This document shows positions 25,157 through 36,453 of a stretch of 64,000 nt of DNA, piece after piece. This DNA is from Musa acuminata AAA Group (taxonomy: Eukaryota; Streptophyta; Magnoliopsida; Zingiberales; Musaceae): contig NC_088342.1 of NCBI RefSeq assembly GCF_036884655.1, positions 15,638,001-15,702,000 of the forward strand, given 5' to 3'. Numbering within the stretch: the first letter of the stretch is position 1; each line of letters begins with the position of its first letter. The notes beneath the pieces were generated by a model that was not told the origin of the DNA, searched no databases, and saw only the letters and a program-made list of their open reading frames with translations. The position numbers and the translations under genes were made by a program.

Positions 25157-25550
25157 TGTTAGGACTCTAACTAGGAGAGTCCTAATTGAGAGGGGTATTC
25201 ATGTAAAACTTACCTAAGCCAACCTCTATTAAAGAGGTGAAGAGGTCGGCTAGGGTTAGGAAGTTGTTTCTTATAGAAGAATTAGGAGTTGTAAAGGAAT
25301 AGGAGTCTTGAGTAGGAGTCCTATTAGGAGTTGGTTAGAAGTAGAAGTCTTGAGTAGGAGTCCTATTAGGAGTTATGGTTCAGAAGCCCTATAAATAGCC
25401 ATGTATTCATCATTTATTCTCAAGCAATAGATGAATCTTTTCTACAGCCTTTGAGTAGCAACTTGGAGGGAGGAACCCCTATAGAGTTCCAAGAAGGTCG
25501 ATCCCCTAAAGAGATCAATCCCAAGTTTAGAATCTATAACAGTTCTAATA
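25157..25550 (+). repeat. 5' LTR of element E
   Basis: 394 bases, TGTTAGG...TTCTAATA (final CA changed to TA). TATA box 25390-25397. Two direct copies of GGAGTCTTGAGTAGGAGTCC-like sequence lie at 25305-25370. Confidence 0.9.
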
Positions 25551-25552
25551 CC

Positions 25553-25564
25553 TAGTATTAGAGC
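25553..25564 (+). other. Primer binding site of element E, mutated
   Basis: TAGTATTAGAGC, two transitions away from TGGTATCAGAGC and two bases after the LTR. Confidence 0.75.
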
Positions 25565-26819
25565 ATTCTTGGCATCTCACTATCCTTCCACAACCATCCA
25601 TTAAACCTCCACAACCACCCAAAACAATTCTCACAATTGTTTAATAGGTCGTCGCCGAATTCCATCGTCATCTCCACCACTGCGGATCATCCTTTGATCT
25701 TCCCATGAATTACAATAGGTTCTGGTTTTCTACCCTATTGCTACTGCAATTTAGTTATCCTTATTCGAAAATCCAAAAAAAATTGTTCCTATATTACTAC
25801 ATAAACTTTTCGTCATAAAGTTTTCATCTTTACGATGAAAGATACATTGTAGAATTCCAACCGCATAGTACAGTCTGTTTGATCTTGCTACTATATTTTT
25901 TCTATCCAAATCTCTATAAAATTTTTATGACAACTTTGACACTTCCTAACAGCAGATTTTCCTTTAGTTTTGTTAAAAAATTCTTAATATAAACCATTGA
26001 TCTTTTACGTCTAAGCTGCTATACTTGAAAATCCACACTGTAAAATTCCAATCGTATAGCATAATTTATTTGATCTTGCTACTACATTTTTTCTATCCAA
26101 ATCTCTATGAATTTTTTATGATAGCTTTAACACTTCCTAACAGTAGATTTATCTTTAGTTTTGTCGAAAAATTCTTAATATAAACTACTAATCTTTTACG
26201 TCCAATCTGCTACACTAGAAAATATGTGCTGCAGAAAATTTTAGCAACATATTATTGCCTTAACAGATCTATTTGCTATCCTTTTTTAATAAAATTTCTT
26301 ATACACTTCATAGATCATTTTGGCTTCCATCTAAGATTAATCTATTAAGGAATTCATCTCTAAAAATATTTTTGTGTTATTGCAAATTTTTATCGCAAGC
26401 CGCTGAAATTTTTCGACGAGAATTCTGCTATCGCAACTTGCACCAATTTTCTTACTATTATACTACCGAATTTTTTTGATTAAATTAGACATTCTTACTG
26501 TTATATAAACTGAGATTTTTCTATCAATTCCCTCCTCAAATCTCTTAAGTTTTTGGTGAAAATTTCATCAAGAGACCGCTGTTTCTTCGATGATAATTCT
26601 GCTCTTACAAGACAACACATACCTGCAGCATCTTCCACTGATTTCTATCAAATCCTTGCTGCTATCTATTATAGATCTAAAGCTTTCATTCACAGTCTTA
26701 AAACTCCATCAAACCTCACCCTCAAACTGTACCCAAAACAGCTACAAAACAAGCCTAAACCACAGCCTACATCCACCAATCTACCAACCCTTTTGACCAT
26801 CACTTCTCTCAACCGATAA
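25565..26819 (+). other. Leader of element E
   Basis: 1.25 kb, pyrimidine-rich and without a credible gene. It contains an imperfect direct repeat of about 180 bases (around 25850-26030 and 26030-26215) that shares TTGATCTTGCTACTA and TTTTTCTATCCAAATC. Confidence 0.6.
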
Positions 26820-27876
26820 ATGCCTTTAACCCGACAACAAAAGAGAGATCTTAACATCCTATATTTGGAGGCATATACTATAGCATCTGAGGAGGCAATC
26901 AATGCTAAATTCAAAGCCTTCAAGGCACGAATGGAGGATAAGATTTGGATGCTCTTTACCAAACTCAGATTGGGCTGACCACCAAGCCCGAAGAAATCAC
27001 ATCAAGGAGAGAGCTCTGCCCAATCACACTAAGCCCAAAGAGATGACTTCCTAGAGAGGGGAGGCTCTATACTAATCTCAACTATCCATGTATGAGGGTG
27101 GACTTCCCTAGATGGGAAGAAGGAGACCCGATTGGTTGGATCTCGCACGCGGAGCGATATTTTCGATACCACAAAATCGCGGACGCATCTATGGTGAAAA
27201 TTACAGCTATACATCTTGAAGAGAATGTCATACAGTAGTTTGACTAGTTTGAATATACTCATGAAATCCTCTCATGGCGATAATTCAAAAAAGGACTACT
27301 GATCCGCTTCGAACCAACCAATTACGAGAACATTGACGGACGATTAGCGAAGATCCGACAAACCTCCACCATTCAAGAGTACCAAATCAGGTTTGAAAGA
27401 TTATCTAATTAAACTCATGATTAGTCTCAAAAATAGCTATTGGAGACCTTTATTGAGGGCTTGAAGCCGGAGATCCGGGGAGAAGTTAAAGTGCGACAAT
27501 CGTACACGCTTATGGCAACTATCTCTTTCGCACGACTTCAAGAGGAGCAATTGAACCATGAAGCCTGAAGGACTAGGGTTACTCTCCAACTAGCAATACT
27601 AAAGCCCTCAGGCCTCCTACTATCAATTGAGTCCCTGCACTAAAAAGGTTGACAAGAAAAGAGCTTCGGGAGCGATCTACGAAGGGGTTATATTGGCACT
27701 ACGATGAGTCATGGAGCCGTGAGCATTGTTGTAGTAAAGGGAGACTTCTTATGATTGAATCAGTAGAAGAAGAGGTCATTGAACATCTAGAAGAGAGCCT
27801 TGAACATGAAGAAGAAGATGCGGAAGAAGAGTCACAACCGACCAACGTTACGGTACATGCACTAGCTAGCTACTCA
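26820..27876 (+). pseudogene. Element E gag
   Basis: ATG at 26820. Across several frames a typical gypsy Gag can be followed: acidic/Lys N-terminus, RLDFPRWEGD-like core near 27105-27140, IRQTSTIQEYQIRFERLS-like part near 27355-27405, and a knuckle region LYWHYDESWSREHCC (27677-27730) where a Cys is Tyr. The last frame is rich in Glu. It stops at the ACTCA target site of J. Confidence 0.82.
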
Positions 27877-29416
27877 TGTTAGGATCGGAGCGGCACTAAG
27901 AGGGGGGGGGGGTGAATTAGTGCAGCGGATTAAAACTTCGATTTTGATAAATCTTTCGTACAATGAAAAGCAATATCAATGGAAACCGATTTTAGAAGCT
28001 TGATAACTTAGAAACGTATAGAAGCGTAGTAACTAAGTAGAGAAGTTTGCAGTATGTAAATGGCAAGAGTAGGATGCAAACCAGATAACGCAGTAGTTTT
28101 TAAAGTGGTTCGGTCAAAATGACCTACATCCACTTGCGAAGCCTTCTTCAAAGAGGCATCCAACTTCCACTAGCAAATTTCTTGTAGGGGAAGGACTAAT
28201 ACCCCTCTTACAACCTTTACAAGTGGTTCACACTCTTACAATTCTTTTCAACAAGATGGGAGGAGGTGAACACTTAAGCAATATGAAAAACAAGGCTTGC
28301 AAATACTATTCTCAGGCTCTTAACTCAAACTATTGCTTTTCAAAAGGTTGTGATCTCAGCTGAGATTTGAGGGGTATTTATAGGCCTCAAGAGGATTCAA
28401 ATTTGGGCTCTAAAATTTGAATTCTCTTTGGTTCCCGATGCTGGCGGTGCCACCACCCAGCCAAGCGGTGCCACCGCCCAGCTCTCGGGTGCTAGGCGGT
28501 GCCACCGCCTACACTATTTTAGCTCACTGGTTGGGCTCCAAAATTGACCCAAACTAGTCCGAACTAGAGCCCAATTGGCCTCTACTTGGTTTATAGGATT
28601 AACACCTAATCTTAACCCTAAGTAACATGCTAACTACGAATTTAAAGACATTTTCTAAGCTATTACAAAGTCCGTAAGTCAAGACTTCTTCCGGCGAGCT
28701 TCCGGCGAACATCCGACGGTTTTCCGATAAACTCTCGGAAACCATTCTGCGGACTCCCGACAAGCTCCTAGACTTCACGATTTGATCTTGACGAGTTCCA
28801 ATGAGCTTCTTCGGCAAGCTCCGATCTTTCTCGGCGAGCTCCGTGAACTTTCAACGAACCTTCCGGTGAGCTTCCGAAAAACCCTTCGGCAAGCTCCCTA
28901 CTCATTCTCGGCTAGTTCCGGCAGCATTCCCGACGAACCTTTGGACTTCCGTCGAACTCTCGAACTCACAATGAATCCTTCGTGCTTGACTCCGACACTT
29001 TGTTTTGCTTTATGTCTTCGTCGTTATCGTAGTTAATCCTGCACACACAAGCTAAAACTCTACTCTAATCTAGACAATTATTACAATGCGAATTGACATT
29101 CTGTTGCCCGGCACATCATTAGTTGGCGTTTCGTCCGATTCTTCAGTGCATCGTCCTCTCTTGCGGCTTGTTGTCCAATCGACGGTTGACCTCCGCAACC
29201 CCGATATCCTTGGCGCAATTCCGCTCTCCTTGGCCCGATGCCCGATGTCCGAAGCGTTCTGCCATCCAATATCCTGACGTGATCTCCTCCGACGCAACGT
29301 CAATTCCTCCTGCGTCAATTGTCTAATCCTGATCGAGTAGACCTGCATCACTCAAAATGCAGTTAAACATCTAAACACAATCAATTAGTTTCATCATCAA
29401 AATCTGAGATTCAACA
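27877..29416 (-). repeat. 3' LTR of element J
   Basis: 1540 bases, TGTTAGG...TTCAACA. G tract 27901-27911, reverse TATA 28375-28382, compact GC palindrome block 28438-28520 with two GGCGGTGCCACC units. Confidence 0.92.
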
Positions 29417-32400
29417 ATCTCCCCCTTTTTGATGATGACAACTAATTGATGACTAATGGAGTTAACCTTAACTCCCCGGAGTTTAACCAAACTCCCCCTA
29501 TCAATATGTCGTATTGATAGAAACTCTTGAATTCAAAAATCCAAGCAACATGTCATGATCAAATCATGACATGACCTCAACATACTTCTCCCCCTTTGTC
29601 ATCAACAAAAAAGACAAGTGTCACTTTCTATGTGTTTGAGAGATGAATTCAACTTATTGCATGAAAAACATAATATCAAGTTTTATCATCATGCAATCTA
29701 ACGATTAAAGATGTGTAAGTTTAGCATGTTTGGTCTTCTTGAGATAGCTATTGATTGCTTCTCTTTAGACTACTAGCTAGCAGTTTTTACGATATGCAAG
29801 TTGCAAGCTAGCAAATTTTTGCTTCATTTGCAATGTTTGAACTAGCAATTTTGCTTATGTAGCAAGTTAGCATATTTTGCATTTTGAGATAGCAACTATT
29901 TGCTTCTCCTTAGACTATAAGCTAGCAATTTTTACGATATGCAAGTTTTACTACATATAAGCAAGCAAAAAATTACGAAAGCAAATACAAGATAGCTTTC
30001 TTGTGTAAGCTCATGATTCTTGCTTCCTATTACAATGTGCAAGTTGCAAGTTTTCAAATTTTGCATCTTGAGCGAGCAATATTTCTCCCCCTTTGTCATT
30101 ATCAAAAAGAAAAGAAGAATACAGTTTTGTAGTTCTTTTTCCTTTTACAACGATTTCAAAATCATGACAAAGGATGAATAATCAAGTTATGAATGTCAAG
30201 ACAATTTTTCATCATGAATATTTTATCATTGCATGCATCATTATCATAAGTTGAAGTATTACATGCATAATATCAAATCATCATTCATAATTACATTAAT
30301 GTTTCAATATAGCAATTTTTTCTCTAACTTAGCACTCATTGCTTCTCTTGATATTTGCGAGCTAGCTAGCAAAATTTGCTCCTCTTATGTCATTATCAAA
30401 TAGAAGGGAATAACAATACAATAGTGTAATTCATTTCCCTTTACTATAATCTTCAAATCATGACAGGGGTTAAGTGTCAATCTTATTTGTGCATCATTAT
30501 ATTTTCAAATTAAAATATACATATTTTCAAAAACCTTATATTTCATTCGTGCACGATATTGAATAAATCAATCGACATTATGAGGATATCATGCATGATA
30601 CTAAAATTTTTAACTATTTATCAATATTTTGATCATGATACCAAACAATCATCATTTAGAGCATTCATGATACAAAACATTAAATCAACATTTATCATTT
30701 TAGCAACAACTCATAGCATTTTAAATCATGATTTACATCATATGCAATACATCACATCATAATTTAAATACAAACTCATTCAAATTCAAATCGTCAAATT
30801 CATCAAAATCTCAACATTACTTTCAAGAGATTCAAAATGGTATACATAGATTTATCATAATAATCATCAAGATCAATAAGATAGAGAAAAATAAATTTTC
30901 AAGGAAAAAATATTTTTCTCTTTTTAGTTATTTCAATTCATATGATTTTATTTCATTTATGCCAAATAAAAACATGTATCATGTTTAAAACCGAAAGTGT
31001 AAGATTTATTACAACAAAGATCAATAAGGCACTTCCATTATAGTAAAAATCAATAATCCGTAAATCGCAAGATTCATCATGCATAATTTTAAAATTTATT
31101 AAGCATGATCATTATGCATGACACTAAAACATGGTTTCAAAATGTTTAATATTTTCATTACACAATTTCATCATTATGCATCATCATATTTTCAAATTCG
31201 AACGTGCACAATTTCAAAACTATATCTTTTATTGTTCATGCATGATACAAATAACTCAATCATCAATATCGGCATATCATACATGATATTCAAGCATTCA
31301 TGATAAATCATTTTGGCAACATGATCATAGCTATTCAAATGATAGTATCTAAATGTCAAAATTCATTACATCCTATCATGCATGATCATTAACTTCTTAT
31401 TTGAATTTCATGCATTATTTTGTTTCATCACATAAGGAATATCAAGAAGAGTTATTGGGTGATGAGATAAATATTTCATGAGTACAAGGAATTGCATAAA
31501 AATCATATCATGAAAAGATAATAACAGAAGACACGTTTTGTTTTGAAAAATCTCCTCTTAAGTAATCAAGGAAAAATCTTAGGAGATCATGATATAGATA
31601 AAATTCATTCAATCTTAGAATAAGATATTAATTCAAGCATATAAAATTTTTCAATTCATTATGAATCATAAAAAGAATTGTGGTTCCGAAATATCACGAT
31701 TCATTTAGGAAAATTTTCTCTTTAGTGCACGATAAGAAGAAATATAGCAATGATACCAATCATAATTCATTTGGATAATAGATGCTAAAAAGGAACATTG
31801 AGGATACAAGATCTTGATTTTTATAGAGTAAATCTCAAGTTATAAATCTTGAAAAATCAAGAAAAAGTTCATTCAAATTCAAATCATCAAATCAAAATCA
31901 TTTTCAAGATATTCATAAAAAGATGATAAAATAGATTCATCAAACCAAGAATTTTCAAGAAAAATACTTTTATCTATTTAGTTGTTTCATATAAGTATGC
32001 CTTTGTCCTTTTTGTGCCAAAAAATATATATATATCATCAATCATTTAGGATCGAAAAATAAATTTCTTCATAACAACCATCAAGATCATTATGTATAAC
32101 TTTTAAAATCTCATGCATAAAATGGTATTAAAACATTTAATATTTTCATTCCATCATTTTGCATTTTTATTGAACATAATTTTGAATGATTCTTATAGAT
32201 AACTAAAACTTCTTTAGTTTTAATTTATATGATTGACTTTATCTTAGCATGCTTAAATTTTGTTCATATGTCAAAACCATACATCATGTTTGAAAACCAA
32301 AAACAAGGTTAAAAAAAGAAACATCAAGCCTTCCTTTCAAAAGTCATGCATCGTCATTGAAAATCAATATAGAAATCGTCAAAATACACAATCTTGCTTC

Positions 32401-32538
32401 TCAAGCACATACATAAGATTAATCTTACTAGGTGTATAAGCATTAGATTTATATCTAACATTTTATTGCATTAACATAACACATGCAATTTTCAAGAAAA
32501 TTAATCCTAAACTAAATTAAAAATAACTCATGAAAGTA
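29417..32538 (-). other. Element J AT-rich interior
   Basis: 3.1 kb with no credible gene. Near the LTR are the polypurine tract (29417-29430), the palindromic GAGTTAACCTTAACTCCC/GGAGTTT pair (29458-29497) and purine-rich hairpin sites at about 29584-29617 and 30085-30112. CTAGC-type motifs lie at 29760-30060. Many CATGCATGAT-like palindromes follow. The part next to gag (about 30880-32538) matches the filler of element K. Confidence 0.7.
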
Positions 32539-33459
32539 TTATGTAATTCCGAAATAAATTAGAGGGATTTCGATTACCTCATTGTTGAAAGTGGTTGAGG
32601 CGTAGTTTGCCACCTCGCCTTTCTTGATTTTCTCCTCATCTATGGAAGAGCTCAATTCATCCCAATTTTTATTCTTCTTGCGTTCAAAGCAAGTAGTTCT
32701 ATTCTTTTTTCTTTTTAATTTTTGTTTCATTTGTAGTTTAAGTTCATCATCATTTGAGTTTATGCTCGAGTGGTCTTCATGTGTTCTATATCCGAAATCC
32801 TTCCTGTCCTTTGGAAGGTTGTTCTCAAGTTTCTTTTTTGTCACATTGTTCATTTTGTAGGTCATTAGAGATCCAATAAGTTCTTCGAGAGGGAATATTT
32901 TAAGGTCCTTGGCCTCTTGAATGGCCGTAACTTTTGGATCCCAACTTTTTGGAAGGGATCTTAAGATTTTAGTGACTAGTTCAAAATTAGAAAAACTTTT
33001 ACCAAGAGCTTTGAGTCCATTGATGACATCCGTGAAACGGGTGTACATGTCTCCGATGGACTCACTTGGTTTCATCCGGAAAAGTTCGTAAGAATGCACA
33101 AGAATATTGATTTTGGACTCTTTCACTCGGTTAGTGCCTTCATGAGTGACCTCTAGAGTTCTCCAAATATCAAAAGCCGAGTCACACATCGAAACGCGAT
33201 TAAATTCATTTTTGTCAAGTGCACAATATAAGGCATTCATAGCCTTTGCATTTAGAGAAAACATCTTCTTCTCCAAATTATTCCAATGGTTCATTGGGAG
33301 AAAAGACATTTCAAATCCATTTTCGACTATGTGCCATAAATTCAAATCCAAAGTAAGTAAGAAAACTCTCATTCGAGTTTTCCAACAAGTGTAGTTCGTC
33401 CCATTGAAAAAGGGAGGACGAATGAGAGAGTGACCCTCTTGAAAGCCATAAAGAGCCAT
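32539..33459 (-). CDS. Element J gag without a full zinc knuckle
   Basis: Uninterrupted 306-codon frame. ATG at 33459 gives MALYGFQEGHSLIRPPFFNG, 36 bases inside the primer site, as in D and F. The capsid-like region is complete (YTCWKTRMRVF, IGDMYTRFTDVINGLKAL, LPKSWDPKVTAIQEAKDL). Where D and F have CYEC..GHYKSNC the frame has only CFERKKNKNW, so the CCHC knuckle is gone. It ends IPLIYFGIT with TAA at the border to the AT-rich interior. It could make a capsid protein, but no enzyme follows. Still open despite the element's age. Confidence 0.85.
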   Translation of the reverse strand: MALYGFQEGHSLIRPPFFNGTNYTCWKTRMRVFLLTLDLNLWHIVENGFEMSFLPMNHWNNLEKKMFSLNAKAMNALYCALDKNEFNRVSMCDSAFDIWRTLEVTHEGTNRVKESKINILVHSYELFRMKPSESIGDMYTRFTDVINGLKALGKSFSNFELVTKILRSLPKSWDPKVTAIQEAKDLKIFPLEELIGSLMTYKMNNVTKKKLENNLPKDRKDFGYRTHEDHSSINSNDDELKLQMKQKLKRKKNRTTCFERKKNKNWDELSSSIDEEKIKKGEVANYASTTFNNEVIEIPLIYFGIT

Positions 33460-33495
33460 TTCTATTTGGGCGTTAAACCAAAGTAGAAAACCGTG

Positions 33496-33507
33496 GCTCT
33501 GATACCA
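33496..33507 (-). other. Primer binding site of element J
   Basis: Minus strand TGGTATCAGAGC, perfect, two bases inside the LTR. Confidence 0.92.
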
Positions 33508-33509
33508 AT

Positions 33510-34307
33510 TGTTAGGATCGGAGCGGCACTAAGAGGGGGGGGTGAATTAGTGCAGCGGATTAAAACTTCGGTTTTGATAAATCTTTCGTACGATGAAAAG
33601 CAATATCAATGGAAACCGATTTTAGAAGCTTGATAACTTAGAAACGTATAGAAGCGTAGTAACTAAGTAGAGAAGTTTGCAGTATGTAAATGGCAAGAGT
33701 AGGATGCAAACCAGATAACGCAGCAGTTTTTAAAGTGGTTTGGTCAAAACGACCTACATCCACTTGCGAAGCCTTCTTCAAAGAGGCTTCCAACTTTCAC
33801 TAGCAAATTTCTTATAGGGGAAGGACTAATACCTCTCTTACAACCTTTACAAGTGGTTCACACTCTTACAATTCTTTTCAACAAAATGGGAGGAGGTGAA
33901 CACTTAAGCAATATGAAAAACAAGGCTTGCAAAGACTATTCTAAGGCTCTTAACTCAAACTATTGCTTTTCAAAAGGTTGTAATCTCATCTGAGATTTGA
34001 GGGGTATTTATAGGCCTCAATAGGATTTAAATTTGGCTCCAAAATTTGAATTCTCTTTCGTTCCCGATGCTGGCGGTGCCACCGCCTGTCAGTGGCGGTG
34101 CCATCGCTTGTCAGTGTCTGACATTGACAGTGGACTGGCGGTGCCACCGCCTGGCTCTCGGGTGCTAGGCGGTGCCACCGCCAAATCTGGCAGTGCCACC
34201 GCCTACACTATTTCAGCTCACTGGTTGGGCTCCAAAATTGGCCCAAACTAGTCCGAACTAGAGCTCAATTGGCCTCTACTTGGTTTATAGGATTAACACC
34301 TAATCCT
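33510..34307 (-). repeat. 5' LTR of element J, left part
   Basis: Colinear with 27877-28600; reverse TATA 34005-34012. It has one more GC palindrome unit set than the other J LTR (34066-34205). It is cut by K at ATCCT (34303-34307) and continues at 42197. Confidence 0.92.
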
Positions 34308-35159
34308 TGTTGAATCTCGTATTTTGATAATGAAACTACTTGATATATGTTTATGATTTAATCTGCGTTTTGAGTGACGCAGGATGCCTCGATCAGGATG
34401 AGACAATTAAAGCAGGAAAATCATGTTGTGCCGGAGGAACATGTCAGAAGATTGGACGTCGGGCCAGTGGATCAGTCGACGTATCGACAGAAGGCTTCGG
34501 GCCGTGGACTCGGGCATCGGGCCAAGAAGAGCGGGTATTGTGCCAAGGATATCGGAGTTGCGGAGCCAACTGGCCGATTGGGCAATAGGCCGCAGGAAAG
34601 GACGATGCGCTGAAGAATCGGACGAAGCGTCGAGGGACCAATGAAATGCCGGACAACTTGGTTAATTGCTTAGGATTAATTGTCTCGATCGAAGTTTTGT
34701 TTACATGTGCAGGATTAACTACGATGAAAGTAAGACATGCAGTAGGAGTTGTGCCGGAGTCAAGACAATGATCACGTTGGGAGTTCGAGAGTTCGATGGA
34801 AGTTCTGACAGTCGTCGGAGGTTCTGCGGGAACAAATCTGAGAAGTCCATAAGCTTGCCAAAGAAGCTCGTCGGAACTCGCAAAGTGGATCGTCGCAAGT
34901 CCAGGAGTTTGCCGGAAGTCCGCAGGAGCATCACCGAGGGTTCATCGGATGATCGACGGAAGTTCGCCGAAAGCTCGTTGGAAGAAGCGATTGACGCACC
35001 AGAGCAAGTTGCAGTAAACATCTTAGAAAATATCGTAGTTAGCACAATGATTAAGTTGGAAAGGGGAGGTGATCCCATTAACTTAATCTTGGGGCAATTG
35101 GGCCCCTAAAAAACCCAAATTGGGCCGAATGGATCAACCCATTCGGACCTTGATTGCTG

Positions 35160-35520
35160 TGGGAGGTGCAACCGCCCAAGCCAGGAGGTAGCACCGCCTA
35201 GGCTAAGTCTCCGAGCGAGACTGGGCGGTGCAACCGCCCCAGCCAGGAGGTAGCACCGCCTAGGCTCAGTCTCCGAGCGAGACTAGGTGGTGCAACCTCC
35301 CCTGACAGGAGGTGGCACCGCCTGGGCTCGGTCTCCGAGCACTGGCTGAGCGGTGCAACCGCCTCAGTCAGGAGGTTACACCGCCTGAGCTCAGTCTTCG
35401 AGCTCTGGCAGGAGGTGCAACCGCCCCTAACAGGAGGTGGCACCGCCCAGAGGCTCAGTCTTCGAGCTCTGCCAGGCGGTGCAACCGCTCCAGTCAAGAG
35501 GTGCAACCGCCTGATCCCGA
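35160..35520 (+). repeat. GC-rich palindrome array in the K LTR
   Basis: About six units of roughly 60 bases. Each joins GGCGGTGCAACCGCC-type and GGAGGTGGCACCGCC-type palindromes to CTCAGTCTCCGAGC. It lies just 5' of the TATA box. A sister array is at 40950-41310. Palindrome arrays in LTRs are known from maize Sireviruses. Confidence 0.85.
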
Positions 35521-35984
35521 AATTCCGGGAATTGATAGTTTTGAGCTCCAAATTTGAACTGAGTTGGGGCCTATAAATACCCCACCCATTCAGCACTGAT
35601 GAGCATGAACTAACATCGAAATCTTGATCTTGTTCAGTAATTTTTAGAGCTCAAAATTGTTGTAAAGGCCAAAAGTTCTTCTCCCTCTTTTCTTCCAAGT
35701 TCTAAGTTGTAAAGAGAGGAGAGAAAATTCTGTAAGGGTTGTCTCCTAAGCCCGTCAAAAGGAGTGAAACTGTAAAAGGGTGGTTGGCCTTCGCCTATTG
35801 AAGGAAGGCCTCTAGTTGACGTCGGTGACCTCGTCGGTGGAGGAAGCCAAAAGTGGAGTAGGTCAAGATTGACCGAACCACTTTAAATCTCGGTTTGCAT
35901 TTACTTTGAGCATATTATCTTTATTGCAAACCTCCTCTGAAGCTTACTGCTTTGTGCGCATATACGATCGGGTTTCAAGCCTTG

Positions 35985-36340
35985 CACTTTCTGAATCAGC
36001 GTTTAGACGTAAATCTGCTTTTTCGTACGATCATCATATTTCAGATTTCGTTTACGTTTTGATTTCTACCATAACTGCAAACTACCTTTATACCCTTGCT
36101 TAAACTGCATCTCGCCTAATCAAGTGATTTACATATCAGCATTTAGACGTAAATCAATTTCATCGTACGAACGTCATATTTCAGTTTGCGCTTATATTCT
36201 GGTTTTCATCATAACTGCAAACTACCTTCATAGATTGACTTTAACATCATCTTGCTTGATCTTAAGTTAAAGTAATCTTAGAATCGGCTTTCACACAGAA
36301 ATCGTTTTTATCATTCGAACGTAGTTTTCGATTTTAATCG
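35985..36340 (+). repeat. U5 direct repeats of about 155 bases
   Basis: Two copies share GCRTTTAGACGTAAATC, CGTACGA, TCATATTTCAG and CATAACTGCAAACTACC, followed by a more diverged third start (36285 on). The same repeats occur in the F LTRs (54310-54620, 61095-61400, opposite strand) but not in those of D, G, J or H. Confidence 0.75.
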
Positions 36341-36405
36341 CAGAAAGTTTTCCGCTGCACTAATTCACCCCCCCCCCCCCTCTTAGTGCTCTTGATCCTA
36401 ACAAT

Positions 36406-36417
36406 TGGTATCAAAGC
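36406..36417 (+). other. Primer binding site of element K
   Basis: TGGTATCAAAGC, one G-to-A change from the usual site, two bases after the LTR. Confidence 0.9.
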
Positions 36418-36453
36418 CCGGTATTTCTCATTTCGGATTTACACCCGAGAGAA

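Larger units (their letters stand above)
34308..36403 (+). repeat. 5' LTR of element K
   Basis: 2096 bases, TGTTGAATC...CCTAACA. GC palindrome array 35160-35520, TATA box 35572-35579, U5 direct repeats (about 35985-36340), C tract 36368-36380. By eye it differs from the 3' LTR at roughly one base in twenty over the first 190 bases. Confidence 0.93.

Noticed and set aside
29070..29351. 93-codon frame in the J LTR
   Set aside because: Noncoding LTR segment; the same stretch appears in K-type and H-type LTRs with stops.
35198..35596. Open frame of 132 codons rich in Gly, Pro, Arg and Leu, with sister frames in the other K and F LTRs
   Set aside because: It is the GC palindrome array of an LTR read on one strand; similar frames arise in several phases and both strands, with no domain.
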